Shown piece by piece: positions 1-11,424 of a stretch of 64,000 nt of DNA. The DNA is from Solea solea. Lineage: Eukaryota > Chordata > Actinopteri > Pleuronectiformes > Soleidae. The notes under the pieces are model-generated. The model did not search any database and had not been told where the DNA came from. It was given only the letters and a program-made list of their open reading frames with translations. The stretch covers positions 27,864,327 through 27,928,326 of the forward strand of contig NC_081144.1 in the NCBI RefSeq assembly GCF_958295425.1, read 5' to 3'. Position 1 is the stretch's first letter. Each line of letters opens with the position of its first letter. Made by a program: the position numbers and the translations under genes.

Positions 1-165
1 TCACTTTGGAGGCAGTCACAAACCTACAGACAGAGTTCAATTATTCAAATGTTGTTCTTAAAAGCAGTTATAACAGTGTACTATTACAAAGTCAATGTCA
101 TGCTTCTTTGTTAACAGTAAGGATACAGTTAAAAATCCATCAGAATTTGTGTTTAAAATATGGAG

Positions 166-1207
166 TTATATCCATATATATATATATATATATATATATG
201 ATTTGTCCAATAAAAGTGATTCTAATTTAATATAAACATTAATCACTTCAACGGTGACCTCCTCAAAAGGCTTGATAATGTCCACTGTTTCTCGGACAAT
301 TCCCCATTCCTCTGTGGACAGTGTGGATGGTGGTGCATTGATAAGTGCCAGGGTGGAGATGACCGGATCTTTTACTTCGATGAACCTTTTCAGCATGTAA
401 AATGTTGAATTCCACCTTGTAGCCACATCCTGCTTCAAACGCAGTTGATCCTGTCCCATCTGTTGCTGTGTGGCCTTCAGCTTGTCTGAAGCAACTGTGC
501 TTCTGTGGAAGTAATCAACCACAGCTTTTATTTTTTGAGTTGTGCCCTGAACCTCCCTAAGTGCAGCTCTATCAATGAGGTTCAACACATGGGCAAAGCA
601 TGGTATGTGGTCCCAGTGCAGGTGGTCTCTCAGGGCTGCCACAATGTTGTCTGTGACATAAGCTACAACTTTGTCACTGACACCCCATTCAGTTGAAAGT
701 CTCTTCAGCTCACAGCCAGGTGGAACAGAAGTGTGTCTGTCTGTCAAGACAAAACAGTCCAGGAGATGGACGGTCATAGCAAAATCCTGAACATAGTGGC
801 ACAGACATGTAACTTGTGGTAGTCACAGATGTCCAGCAGTCCTGTTGTGAGACATACAGCAGGACTGCTCTTGAGTTTTTCAAGTTACTCAGCTCTTAGC
901 TTTCCATACATCTTGAGCAGTAGAGTTGAGACAGTGTTTTCCTGCTAGGCAGAGTGTATGAAGGGTCCAGGGTCTTTAAAAAGTCTTTGAAGCCTTTGTC
1001 CTCAACAATGGAGAATGGCTGATAGTCGCAAGCAATCATTCTTACCAGTGCTTCATCCAGTTTGCTCTGCCTGAGTGGATCCATTGGCCTTGTTACATAC
1101 GTGCCCATCAGTGTTTGTTGTAGCCTCCGTGGCCTAACTGCTGCTTGGGTGGTGGTGGTGGTGGTGGTGGGTGCTGCTGAGGTACTGGGTTTGTGGTGCG
1201 TTTCCAC
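166..1207 (-). pseudogene. hAT-family transposase, ZBED1/ZBED4-like, frameshifted
   Basis: Two minus-strand reading frames follow each other. 1207-896 gives a low-complexity Thr run and then a ZBED-like segment (MGTYVTRPMDPLRQSKLDEA, then SIVEDKGF). 777-166 continues with hAT core motifs: HVLNLIDRAAL, KQDVATRWNST and the FEEVTVEV region. Between them (895-778) the conserved stretch around CLTT..CWTS is still recognisable but shifts frame at least twice. The BED zinc finger and the C-terminal dimerisation region are not seen, so this is a broken, incomplete gene. The poly-Thr codons are the GGT/ACC repeat near 1148-1170. Family assignment is from memory of ZBED-type hAT proteins. Confidence 0.8.
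174..199. repeat. (TA)n microsatellite
   Basis: An uninterrupted TA dinucleotide run. Confidence 0.95.
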
Positions 1208-1980
1208 CTCCTTTTCTCATCTGATCCTAAACGGTTATGTGTCTGTCAGACAGACTGAAGGGGAGATTGCAGCAGCAGAGCAGGGTAATGCACAGATTAG
1301 TATAGGGCAGGTAGACATGATTACTTTTTCTCCCGACATGTCAGAGAACACAGATATGTGCAGAACGTTTTGAACATGAGCAAAAAAGCAGAGTAGATGA
1401 AGTACAGGAGCTATTACAGTTCAGGAGTTTAACTGAATTAAAATGATATCATTCACATTTAAAAGAAGAAAAAAGAAAAAGAACCAAAGACCACTGATTA
1501 ATTATGATTTCATGAAGGAATGAATAATGTATCATGATATTTTATTATTTTGTCAAAATCAACATGTTGATATAATTTTTTGAAAGTATTTATTTACAAA
1601 CACACTTACACAATAACACTATACACATCTACAAGAACCGAATATCACTAATTAATTATGATTTCATGAATAAATAATGTATGTCGGGTGTCACGTGACA
1701 AATCAGACATCATTCATTTCCTTGTTGGTTTCTCTCAGTCCACAGCCCCATAGCTGAGCTACAGCTGTCACGTGACAAATGAACGAGGACCTGAGGAGGA
1801 CGGACAGACAGTTGAGTGAGTCGTGAACTAATCGTTTCTGTTTCCTGTCATGTGGCGAAGGAAGGTACTGCATGAAAATGAACAAATCACTCACTGAGAC
1901 GACTCATTACTCCCGAGTCGTATAGAAGATTAGTTCATATTGAATGAATCGTTCACGAACGACACATCACAGCAGTGGCG

Positions 1981-2151
1981 AACTGTGAGCACTACAGCTG
2001 GGCCTTCACCTCAGCCATCATTGCTGACGCGTGTTGGCCCTCACTTTTGCCGCACGACACAGTCCACCGGCGGCCGGGGAGAGGACCTGCGAGGGGATCC
2101 TCCTGCACATTCTCAGTTTTGTATTAATGTTGGGCCTTAGGCGTAGAAGAC
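1981..2151. other. No recognised feature
   Basis: GC-richer DNA between the hAT remnant and the first SINE. A 66-codon open frame at 1940-2140 has no recognisable motif. Confidence 0.5.
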
Positions 2152-2309
2152 ATTACGTTACATGTCATTTAGCAGACGCTTTTATCCAAAGCGACTTACA
2201 ATGGAATTGAGTACAATCAGCCAGGGGTGTAGTCGAACTTGCGACCATTGCAACCATGATATCTTGCGCACACAGGGTACCGGTATTAACCACTGAGCCA
2301 CTCCACCCC
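2152..2309 (-). mobile_element. tRNA-derived SINE, copy 1
   Basis: Read on the minus strand it begins GGTGGAGTGGCTCAGTGGTT (pol III A-box-like), carries a degenerate B-box region, and ends with the fish-SINE tail that includes AGTCGCTTTGGATAAAAGCG and CTAAATGACATG. AAGAC lies on both sides (2147-2151 and 2310-2314), consistent with a short target-site duplication. Related copies lie at 23790-23935 and 28188-28340. Confidence 0.8.
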
Positions 2310-2349
2310 AAGACCCTGACGGTTCCCCACAGCACTACAGGATCCCCTC

Positions 2350-2528
2350 CAGCCCCGGCTCCAGAACCATATTGTGAGGGGGGCATGTGATGATCACGGG
2401 GGGCAGTGTTGATTTTACCACAGATCTGCACATATAAACATACATACTGTATGACAGCCAATGGGGGGGCAAGGAGGCACGGGCGGGGGGGCATTGCCCC
2501 CCTAATTGACCCCCTGACGCCGGGGCTG
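2350..2528. mobile_element. Short non-autonomous hAT element (MITE)
   Basis: It starts CAGCCCCGGC and ends GCCGGGGCTG, a perfect 10-bp terminal inverted repeat, with exact 8-bp duplications ATCCCCTC at 2342-2349 and 2529-2536. Its two halves match the two ends of the longer element at 30886-31732, so it is an internal-deletion derivative of that family. Confidence 0.9.
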
Positions 2529-2720
2529 ATCCCCTCCCCTATAACATTATGAATTTGAAAGAGAACTGATTTATGGATCAATATCATAACTCCTCTAGCA
2601 TGAGGACTATAAGGAGCAGAAAACACCTCAGAGTTATTTGGTTTGTATTGATTGATTGCATTGGAAAAAACATCCCCAAAATAAGTGTAGTATGGAAAAA
2701 ACACAAAAAACAAACAAAAC
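2529..2720 (-). pseudogene. LINE endonuclease scrap (L1-like)
   Basis: The minus strand reads HARGVMILIHKSVLFQI, which resembles the ARGV.ILIHKS segment of L1/Tx1-type endonucleases. The fragment is short and was split by the hAT element at 2350. A similar but later ORF2 portion lies on the opposite strand at 9226, beyond the Merlin-like element. Confidence 0.5.
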
Positions 2721-2847
2721 AAAAGAACATAAAACAAAAAGAAAAAAGAGAGAAAAAGGAAAAAAGAGGGAACCTGAACACAAGGTTGTATTTAACTGAC
2801 AAAGCATGAACATCAGGGAAAGCTGTCACATACCTGTTCTCAAGTAA

Positions 2848-3796
2848 CGGTAACCCTTCCTTTTACAGTCCGGTAATTACCAGGTAATTACCTGGTAATA
2901 AGATGTATTTACTACGTAATAACAGTGTAATTAAATGTAATTACATTGTAATTACCAAGTACTTACAAGGTAATTACTCAGTATTTACAAGATATTTTTC
3001 TGACTATGACCAGGCATTTACCCAATAATTACCTGGTACATACGCAGTAATTGTATACTGTAGATTTTAAACCCGTAGTTAAAAATATTTACCTGATATT
3101 TATCTGGTAAATACCAACAAGTTACCTGGTATTTACTAGATATTTTCCCGACAACTACCACGTATTTATCTAATAATTACCTGGTAGATATCCTGCAATT
3201 GCATACTGTAGACTATAAACCCGCTGAATGTGTCTATTTGTGACTTTGTTAGGGTGATAATAATATAATAATATAATATAATATAATATAATATAATATA
3301 ATATTTACCTGGTAATTACCAGGTATTTACTCAAAAATTATCACATATTTACCTGGTAGTTATCTGATATTTACCTGGTAAATACCAACTAGTTACCTAG
3401 TATTTACTAGATATATACTGCAAACTACCATGTATTTCTTTAGGAATTATGATATTATTATTGATTATGTATTACCAATCAACCTGTAGTGACAGGGAGG
3501 GTAGTAATGACTCTGGTATTTACCTGGTAATTACCTAGAATTTACCTGATAACTTGCAACTATTTACTAAGTAATTACTTTCTAATTACCCAGTAGTTAC
3601 AATTTACCCAATAACCCCCATGTATTTATGCAGATATTAACTGGTATTTACCCAGTAATTAAAAATGTGTACCATGTATATTCCAAAGCATTTTCAGGTA
3701 AAACCTTGTGAATTATCCTGTAAGGAAGGTGGAACTGTACTGTAAAAGGAAGCGTGGTTTGTTTCAATGATATTACCATGTACTTTCCTGGTAATT
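2848..3796 (+). repeat. Left terminal inverted repeat, GTAATTACC-rich
   Basis: It is dense in variants of TTACCTGGTAATTACC. Its reverse complement matches 8297-9219 almost base for base in the stretches compared by eye, including the unique anchors around 3195-3240 and 3725-3796. A (ATAAT)n run at about 3256-3303 is present only in this arm. Confidence 0.9.
3256..3303. repeat. (ATAAT)n microsatellite
   Basis: Repeated ATAAT units inside the left inverted-repeat arm; absent from the right arm, so expanded after the arms were duplicated. Confidence 0.9.
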
Positions 3797-4086
3797 AATA
3801 GTGGTGTACGGTAGTTTTTACTGTGTCAGTGTTACCTGGCAATAATTCATACTTCCCCATCAATTACCAGGTATTTAACCAGTATTTAGTAGATTTTTGG
3901 TATTTACCCAGTAATTAGGAACTTGTACCACATACATACAAACCTTGCAAGTTACCCAGTAAGTAAGGTGTAACTGTAATGTAAAAGGAAGCCTTGTTTG
4001 TTCCTGTACTATTACCATGTTCTTACAATATCCTTTGGAATAAATCTGCTTTTTGAAAATGTTCTGCAATCTTACCAGGTAAGACC
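3797..4086. repeat. Degenerate continuation of the left arm
   Basis: The same TTACC/GGTAA word family continues, including a second diverged copy of the block with TGTAAAAGGAAGC at about 3980. It resumes after the solo LTR to about 4660. No coding sequence is seen. Confidence 0.6.
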
Positions 4087-4588
4087 TGTCACGAACGAGG
4101 TCGTGGAAGCCAGGGGAAGGACACAAATGCAGAGACTCGAGGTTCAGGCAAATTCCAAAAACGTTTATTCAGTCCAAGTCAGTTCACGGGAGATCAGTCC
4201 AAACAGGCAGAGGTAACAGAATCACAAGGCAAGAGATGAGGTTGTGATAATCAGGCAGGCAAGGGTCGAAGCACGGGAAGACAAGAACTGAGACTGGGTA
4301 CGTGGAACAAGCGTGCTGGAACGCGAGGCAAGGCTACAAACGAACTGGCGACGAGACAAGACACAGAAAGGGTTTAAGAGCAGTGCTGATTAGGGAGTAA
4401 GTGCATGCAGGTGCGCAGGAACAATCAGGGAGCAGGTGGACGCAGACGAGAAGGGGGCAGGGCAAACTGGAACCTGGAACAGAGACAGGGGTGAGTGCTC
4501 ACGAAATAAAACAGGAAGACAACACATGAAACATGAAGGAGAAATCAAGACACAGAACAAAACATGACAGACAAACCAAACCATGACA
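4087..4588. mobile_element. Solo LTR, 502 bp
   Basis: It starts TGTCACGAAC, ends CCATGACA (TG...CA) and is flanked by an exact 5-bp duplication AGACC (4082-4086 and 4589-4593). No internal retroelement sequence is present, as expected after LTR-LTR recombination. The superfamily is not certain; a 5-bp duplication suits Gypsy-like elements. Confidence 0.8.
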
Positions 4589-4780
4589 AGACCAGGAAAG
4601 TCTACAATTTATAAGTAAGTGGAAGCTGTACAATAAAAGAAAGCCTTTGAGCCTTTGCACCATAAACAATATACAAATTTCCCCGCAGGATCAATAAAGT
4701 AAACTTAACTAGTGTTTCATTCAATCGGAAAACGATGACAACAGAGGTGAACACAACGCAGTACAGTACTTCATCACTGG

Positions 4781-5242
4781 TTACACTTTGTAAAATGCTC
4801 TTATGTCTTTAAATAAGCGTCCAAGAATGCCCTTCCTCTGCTCTTTCCCGAGCCAGTGGTTCCACTCAATGAACCTTAAGTTCATCTTCAAGGCCTTCTC
4901 TGTCAGGTTCCCCCTGTACCTGTAGATGTCCTCCTTATAAGTCTGCCACGCCCGTTCAATGTGCTGTGTATGGGCACCAGTCCCAGGGTGGACAAAATAC
5001 CTCTGGTGATTTACCTGATAGTGTATGTAGCCGTCATGGGACAACCGGTTTTAGGAACACCAGCAATCACTAATGATTTCACTTCCAGGTCTAACATATT
5101 TTCTAATGATTGGGAGCAATGTCCTCCTGGATCTAGTTTCAACCAGTTTTAAAACAGGGCATCTACGGGACCGCCTGACTTCCATCATCCCAAAGACCCA
5201 CGAGCGACGTCGCCAGGTCTTTCCAAATCGTCCAAGTCCATA
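4781..5242 (-). pseudogene. Merlin (ISXO2-like DDE) transposase, C-terminal exon
   Basis: Read on the minus strand from a splice-acceptor-like TTTTCAG just above 5242, the frame gives WVFGMMEVRRSRRCPV, then LLPIIRKYVRPGSEIISDCW, then VNHQRYFVHPGTGAHTQHIE. This matches the ISXO2/Merlin catalytic region: the second Asp is in IISD and the Glu in HIE. A TAA stop (5051-5053) interrupts the frame after ISDCWCS. The exon or exons for the N-terminus and first catalytic Asp were not identified in 5243-6360. The product would cut and rejoin the element's ends in the nucleus; this copy cannot. Confidence 0.75.
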
Positions 5243-6362
5243 CTGAAAATAAACAAAATGTCATGCTTAAAGGCAGTCCAACTTAATCATCATTTGAGAA
5301 TGTTAAAGTCGCAATCACTTTGGTGCTTGTTGATCAACCTCCATGATCATGTTAATACTGCCTGGTATATGACCAATTCATAGGGCTAGCTCATGAACCA
5401 ACACTTTTACTTTTTAATAAAAACATATATCTAGCATTTGGCTATTTATATTAAAACACACTGTGTACATGTGGTATCTGCATGTACAGTATCAGGTCAG
5501 CCTGATTGGAATAGTCTTAAAGATAAAATGAAATTGACTAATATGCAAAAAAAAGCCAATGTTGATTTAATCAGCTCTCACTGGGCATTATTATTATTAA
5601 CATAAATGTTTAACTTGTCAAAATATGTAGATTTACATCATGCCTACAAAGCCATTTGAATTGAAGTGAGAGGGAGAGAGAGAGCAACCAACCTGTGACC
5701 TTGTGATACTCCTGCCCCTGTGAATTGATTTTCTGCAGCTCCTGTAACATAACATACATGACCACAATTGAAACAAGCCCCAGGCTTTATGTGCTAAACT
5801 TTTTTGCTAAAAAAATTGACCTTTGTTGTAGCCTAATTTCTTTTGCCAAACATTTGGACTTTTTGGAACATTTTAAATTTAAATTTTTTTTAATTTTGTT
5901 GTACGTATTTGCTATTCTTTTGACTTGTGATATTTTGCAACTTTTTGGGTTAATCCAGAAAGTAATCTAGAGCAGAGGTTTTCAAAGTGGGTATTTTAAC
6001 AGGACCCGTATACAGGGCCTCTAGTGCTGAAGAGGTTAACATTAATTGTTAAACTATATTTGCTGTACTATTCTTGCAGTCTTGTCAAAAAAATATTTCA
6101 ATCATTCCTTCAACATAGCAAGTATGCACTGTAAAGATAGTTAGAAGGAGTAACATACATTATGATAGAACATTAGATTGTCAATATGGTCATTTGTATG
6201 GGGAAAATACATGCAACTAATAATAATGTGTGGCAATGATGCTCATCCCTTACCATCGACAGCCGTCCTTGGTCGTGTTCGTTCTTTTGAATTTCATTTT
6301 GTTTTTTTCTTTGCCAGTACCGCCCCTTTCAGAACGCTCGGTTTTGTGCATGGTCCCTTTAC
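5243..6362. other. Non-coding interior of the Merlin-like element
   Basis: AT-rich sequence with no supported coding exon on either strand. It probably holds the transposase introns and missing 5' exon. Confidence 0.5.
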
Positions 6363-7462
6363 ATGCTAATGAGTGATGACTCCTATGAGGATCAGAAGAG
6401 GAAGTGTAAGAATAAACACAAAAAACATGGGTCTTCAGACTCCTCTGATGATGACTGGATTGTTCCAAAATCCAAAAAACCCTCATCATTTGGAAAGAGA
6501 GGTAACCCATCATCTGGAAAAAGATGGCTCACATTTCTGTTGCTTCTGGAACAACGCACACACAAACAGCACTGTTGTTTACATTACACTTCAGCAATAT
6601 TATGCACCATTTATTTATTTGTTTTTTTAAATGCCCCCAAAATGTGGTAAATGCACCCCATTTTATACATTGAAGTGAAAAGTTTAATTTGTTTTATTTA
6701 TTTTGATTACATTACATTGAAGCTAGATGACCTGGTAGCTAATGGCTTTTCGCATAGAGCTTTCAGACTCCTGTCACATGGTCCTAGCAAGGTCTACGGA
6801 AGATGTTCATGTTAGTGGAAGCATCTTTTATTGTGACACTGCAGTCACATTTCCATCATCATTTTTTTGATGTGGCATAATGCTAAGGTAACACTCTCCT
6901 CTCCACCCAAACACAATCTTATAGGCTATATTTACCAGAGTCAAGGCTGGCCCTATTAAGAAACAGCTATGTAGACAGTATCCATAACTGTATCAATTTA
7001 AACATGGAGTGAAGAAGAGAAGTGCACTGCAGACACAAGATGACTGGTTTAACCCCTGATCTTCATGTCATGCCAGGATTATAAATATATTTGGAATTAT
7101 TACACAGTGTTAATCTGTATTTTCTTTTGATGATCTGTTTTGTAGTTCTGAGCCCAGAGGATGTTGTCCACCGCTACAAAGCGATCCTAAAAGTCTTCAG
7201 GTGAAACCGCAGCATGACCAACACCTGTGAAGAACTCGGAAGTGGACAGGAAGACCATTGCAGGGACTGCGGTCATTGCAGATGTCCTGATAGCCACAGA
7301 GGGCGCAGACTTTGGGGAGCTGCCCCTCTTCAAAGAAAAACAGACTTTAGCGAACTACGCACAATTATGCAAGGCATTTGTAGATGCCAACAAACCCCTG
7401 CAGGAAAAAAAATGAGGAAGGCCACAGAGCTGCTCCTTATCAAATATAACATTTCAAAGTGA
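6363..7462 (+). pseudogene. Decayed two-exon second gene of the Merlin-like element (CCDC106-like?)
   Basis: Exon a (ATG 6363 or 6369 to 6501) encodes an acidic/basic segment (SSDSSDDDWIVPKSKKP) and ends at AG|GTAACC. Exon b starts after TTTTGTAG at 7146. The split codon joins in phase to give SPEDVVHRYKAILKVFR and then a TGA (7202-7204) that looks like a decayed CGA. The rest (7214-7462, including VDRKTIAGTAVIADVLIA and LPLFKEKQTLANYAQL) needs one further frameshift near 7245 and another at the A-run near 7410. From memory this C-terminal part resembles CCDC106-like fish proteins; treat that as a weak assignment. It may be a captured host gene or a transposon accessory gene. Confidence 0.55.
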
Positions 7463-8296
7463 GGGATCAAGCTCTAAAATGCAGTAATTTCAATGTCATT
7501 AAAAATGTTTTACATTTATTTTAATGTATTACTGCACTGTCTTTTTGTTTTATCTGGTGGGGATTCAACCAAATTTCTTGTACCCAAAAACCTTTTAGTG
7601 GGTAGTTGGACCCTGGTTTCTTTTCTCCAAAGATCTTTTATCTTTGCCCCTAGAGTTTGATATCGTTCAATAACCGCTGACTAGCGACTCCACTGGCTGA
7701 CAACTCCACTGTTGTCAGCCTTACTCGTTTTATTTTGTAGTAGGCATTGTCAGTTTGCACTTTGGATCAGCAAAGTTTTATTTTGTTACGATTATTTCTA
7801 CCTCTTCTGACCCGGACACTTTTTTTGGCGTTAGATTCCATACAAGATGCAACTGCACTTTGCACTTTTCGCATTTTTTTATAACATGTCCTACTTGTTT
7901 TGAAATATAAGTACACTTGAAAGCTATGCCACTGTTTTGCACTTTAAGAGTATTGAAGTTACTCTCTTCAAGTTCACTGTTTTGCAGATTAAGAGGATTA
8001 AAGTTAGTCTCTTTGACAGTTCACCTGTTTTTGCGTATTTGTCTCAGGTTGTGTGAAGGAGTGTAACAAAATGCATTGTATCTTTATGTAAAGGAAATCA
8101 CATGTTAATATCATTGAAACAAACCACGCTTCCTTTTACAGTACAGTTCCACCTCTCTTACAGGGTAACTACTCTGTAAAACTCCGATATCACCCCGATA
8201 TTTACCTGATAATTATCAGAGAAGTATGGGAGTTTTTCTCCAAGTACCATGTTCAAAACTACACACCCTGATGGGTGGTAGAGGATTATAATCTAC
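7463..8296. other. Non-coding right interior of the Merlin-like element
   Basis: No coding sequence is seen. From about 8098 there is an extra diverged copy of the arm block (AAACCACGCTTCCTTTTACA) before the matched right arm starts. Confidence 0.5.
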
Positions 8297-9219
8297 AATT
8301 ACCAGGAAAGTACATGGTAATATCATTGAAACAAACCACGCTTCCTTTTACAGTACAGTTCCACCTTCCTTACAGGGTAATTCACAAGGTTTTACCTGAT
8401 AATGTTTTGGAATATACATGGTACACATTTCTAATGACTGGGTAAATACCAGTTAATATCTGCATAAATACATGGGGGTTATTGGGTAAATTGTAACTAC
8501 TGGGTAATTAGAAAGTAATTACTTAGTAAATATTTGCAAGTTATCAGGTAAATTCTGGGTAATTACCAGGTAAATACCAGAGTCATTACTACCCTCCCTG
8601 TCACTACACAGGTTGATTGGTAATACATAATCTATAATAATATCATAATGGAGAAATACATGGTAGTTTGCAGTATATATCTAGTAAATACTAGGTAACT
8701 AGTTGGTATTTACCAGGTAAATATCAGATAACTACCAGGTAAATATGTGATAATTTTTGAGTAAATACCTGGTAATTACCAGGTAAATATCTAAGTTATT
8801 ATCACCCTAACAAAGTCACATATAGACACATTCAGTGGGTTTATAGTCTTCAATATGCAATTGCAGGATATCTACCAGGTAATTATTGGGTAAATACGTG
8901 GTAGTTGTCGGGAAAATATCTAGTAAATACCAGGTAACTTGTTGGCATTTACCAGATAACTATCAGGTAAATATTTTTTAACTACGGGTTTAAAATCTAC
9001 AGTATACAATTACTGCGTATCTACCAGGTAATTATTGGGTTAATGCCTGGTCGTAGTCAAAATATCTTGTAAATACTGCGTAATTACCTTGTAAGTACTT
9101 GGTAATTACAATGTAATTACATTTAATTACACTGTTATTACTTAGTAAATACATCTTATTACCAGGTAATTACCTGGTAATTACCAGGTAATTACTGGAC
9201 TGTAAAAGGAAGGGTTACC
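8297..9219 (-). repeat. Right terminal inverted repeat, GTAATTACC-rich
   Basis: Reverse complement of the left arm, ending GGAAGGGTTACCG. It lacks the microsatellite found in the left arm. Confidence 0.9.
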
Positions 9220-11097
9220 GTAGCGGGGCCAATCAGATTTTTCAGTCCACATCGTGTGCTTGATAGCCGTCTGGATAAGTCAGCCCAGCCAAATCATTCG
9301 TCTACCTCCTCTATGGTTTTAAATGACTTAATGTCTTCCATGAATCTAGTTGATATTTGGAGGCTTGGACATCCTACAGATAGAGACTATTCTTTTTTTT
9401 CACAAATGCACAAATCCTTTTCAAGAGTAGATTATTTTTTAATTGACTCTAAATTGATATGAAATGTGATTGCCTCAAAATATCGTAATATTCTCATTTC
9501 TGACCACTCTCCAACTTCATTGGTCCTTGATCTTAATCATAAAAAACAGCAGTTGACTCCAGCTTCACCTTCTGTCAATATATATCTACTAAGATCTCAG
9601 AATTCCTGGAGAGTAATGACAATCCGGAAGTCACAGACTCCACGTTATGGGAAACTTTTTAAGTTGTGATTCGGGTTCACATAATATCTTTTGAATCTTC
9701 TCTGAAGAAGAAAAGGCGAAAGCGACTGTCAGAAATTGAAACTGAACTATCGCAGTTGGAACTTGCCCCCAGGACTTCCTCCAGCCCTTCTACCTTACAA
9801 AATATTCTTAAACTTAAATATGAATATAACACTATCCTATGCGATCAATTGTTTAAGATCAGGCAGAAACATTTCGAGTTGGGGGATAAGCCCCATAAAT
9901 TACTGGCCCAACAGTTAAGAGGCTTGCAAGCTAGTAGAGCCATTCACAAGATTAAATCAAAGACTGGAGAACTAGTTATTGATCCTAAAAGTATAAACGA
10001 TAGTTTTAGGGAACATTTTGAACAGTTCTACAAGTCAAAAGCAAAGGGGAATGTTTCTGACTGGCTGGGACGCCTAAGACTCCTTAAATTAAGTGAGGCT
10101 GCTCGTGGAGCTTTGAATTCTGACATTACCATGCAAGAGATTCTGAATGCTATAAAATCATTTCCCAATGGCAAGGCCACTGGCCCAGATGGTTTCGGAA
10201 TTGAACTGTATAAAACATTTTCGCTGAAGATTGCTCCCCTTCTTTTGAGGATGTTCAATCATTCATTTGGAACCCAGAAATTTCCGCCCACATTGTATGA
10301 AGCCAATATTTCATTGCTATTAAAAGAAGGTAGGGATGAACCTTCATCTTTTCGTCCTATCGACATTAAAATTTTTACCAAGTTATTAGCAAATAGTGTG
10401 GCGACACGAGGGTTATCACTATGTTATACACCAAATACCGACAACGCCACCTTGGGTTATGGCCCAAGGACCAATAGTAAAGGTCGACTAGTACCTTCAG
10501 GACAAAAAGACACTCAGGTTCGTTTAGTCAGGGAGGGAATGAGACGGAGTTCAATGATCATGGCTAACAATTTATTATTAAAACAATCATGAGATTGGCA
10601 CTGTAACAAAAAAGAAAAGAGCCCAACTAAAAGGGGGATGTAGTCTGAGGCTTACCGGCTGGAGGAGGGGTTTGGTAGGGTAAGTGACATCCAAAAGGAA
10701 AAGGAGGACACCCCACACACACACACACAGCAAAAGGTGACGTGTAAACAAAGAAAATCTTAAAAGGGATCACACAGCACACAGGACCGCCACCACCCAG
10801 GAGAACCACCACCACCGTCGGCCTTCAGCACTAAGGGGAGAGGAAAACACAATTAAACGGGCTCAAATTTAAGAAACCAAATATAAATGATCAATTGATA
10901 AACTAAGAAATGTTAAATTATATTAATAAATCAACCAAACACAAGAAACAAAAGAGTCTCTGGCCAGAGATATCAACTCAACAATTAACCAGTTTAACAG
11001 TTTGAAATCAGATTGATCATATTAACAACATAAATTCAACCATTAAACAAAGAGTAAACAATTAAACCAAACCTTGCCAGATTGTACTTAAAACACT

Positions 11098-11209
11098 CTC
11101 ACACACACACACACACACACAATTCACAATCTTGTGGATGAGAGTTCGGGCAGACTCGTCGCATCCATACGAGTTACAGCCCCACACACACACACACACA
11201 CACACACAA
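11098..11209. repeat. (CA)n microsatellites
   Basis: Two CA runs, at 11098-11120 and 11183-11209, inside the TG...CA-bounded insertion. Confidence 0.9.
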
Positions 11210-11378
11210 TGCAATCACACGTGGCAGCGGTAAACAGGCTGACCACAGGCGGCCGACCGGATCGGAACCAGGCCGTCTGAGCAACAGTCACCGAGCAACA
11301 GGACAGCAACAGGACAGCGGCAGAACAGCGGCGAAACAGCGGCCAAATAGCCGTGGTTAATCAGCTGTGTTTACACTT

Positions 11379-11424
11379 GGCGTTGGCGTTGGCGTTAGCC
11401 TTAGCGCTAGCGTTAGCTTTAGCG
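11379..11424. repeat. GCGTTA/GCGTTG short tandem repeat
   Basis: Six-base units (GGCGTT, AGCGTT and variants). A diverged remainder follows the nested hAT at 11735. Confidence 0.8.

Larger units (their letters stand above)
1..1980 (-). mobile_element. hAT transposon remnant (ZBED-like)
   Basis: The stretch encloses a decayed hAT transposase read on the minus strand (166-1207). The flanking AT-rich DNA at 1208-1980 has no other gene and probably belongs to the same element. It contains a near-duplicate block (1492-1545 and 1650-1690, both with ATTAATTATGATTTCATGAA) and two copies of the palindrome TGTCACGTGACA (about 1689 and 1767). No terminal inverted repeat or target duplication could be fixed, so the outer limits are estimates. 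Confidence 0.6.
2848..9219. mobile_element. Large Merlin-like DNA transposon with long inverted repeats
   Basis: Both ends carry CGGTAACCCTTCCTTTTACA in inverted orientation, and about 0.93 kb at each end (2848-3796 and 8297-9219) are near-identical reverse complements. Between them lie a Merlin/ISXO2-type transposase remnant (minus, 4781-5242) and a decayed two-exon gene (plus, 6363-7462). A 502-bp solo LTR later inserted at 4087. No convincing target-site duplication was found outside the ends: the left flank ends AAGTAA and the right begins TAGCGG. The element boundary and family are therefore inferred from the inverted repeats and the transposase. Confidence 0.7.

Noticed and set aside
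1685..1785. TGTCACGTGACA palindromes as a regulatory E-box cluster
   Set aside because: They lie in decayed transposon DNA with no nearby gene; no evidence of function.
2165..2737. 190-codon minus-strand open frame
   Set aside because: It runs through a SINE, a hAT MITE and a LINE scrap, so it is a chance composite; only the LINE part has meaning.
4961..5152. Plus-strand frame over the Merlin transposase
   Set aside because: The minus strand carries the recognisable transposase motifs; this is a shadow frame.
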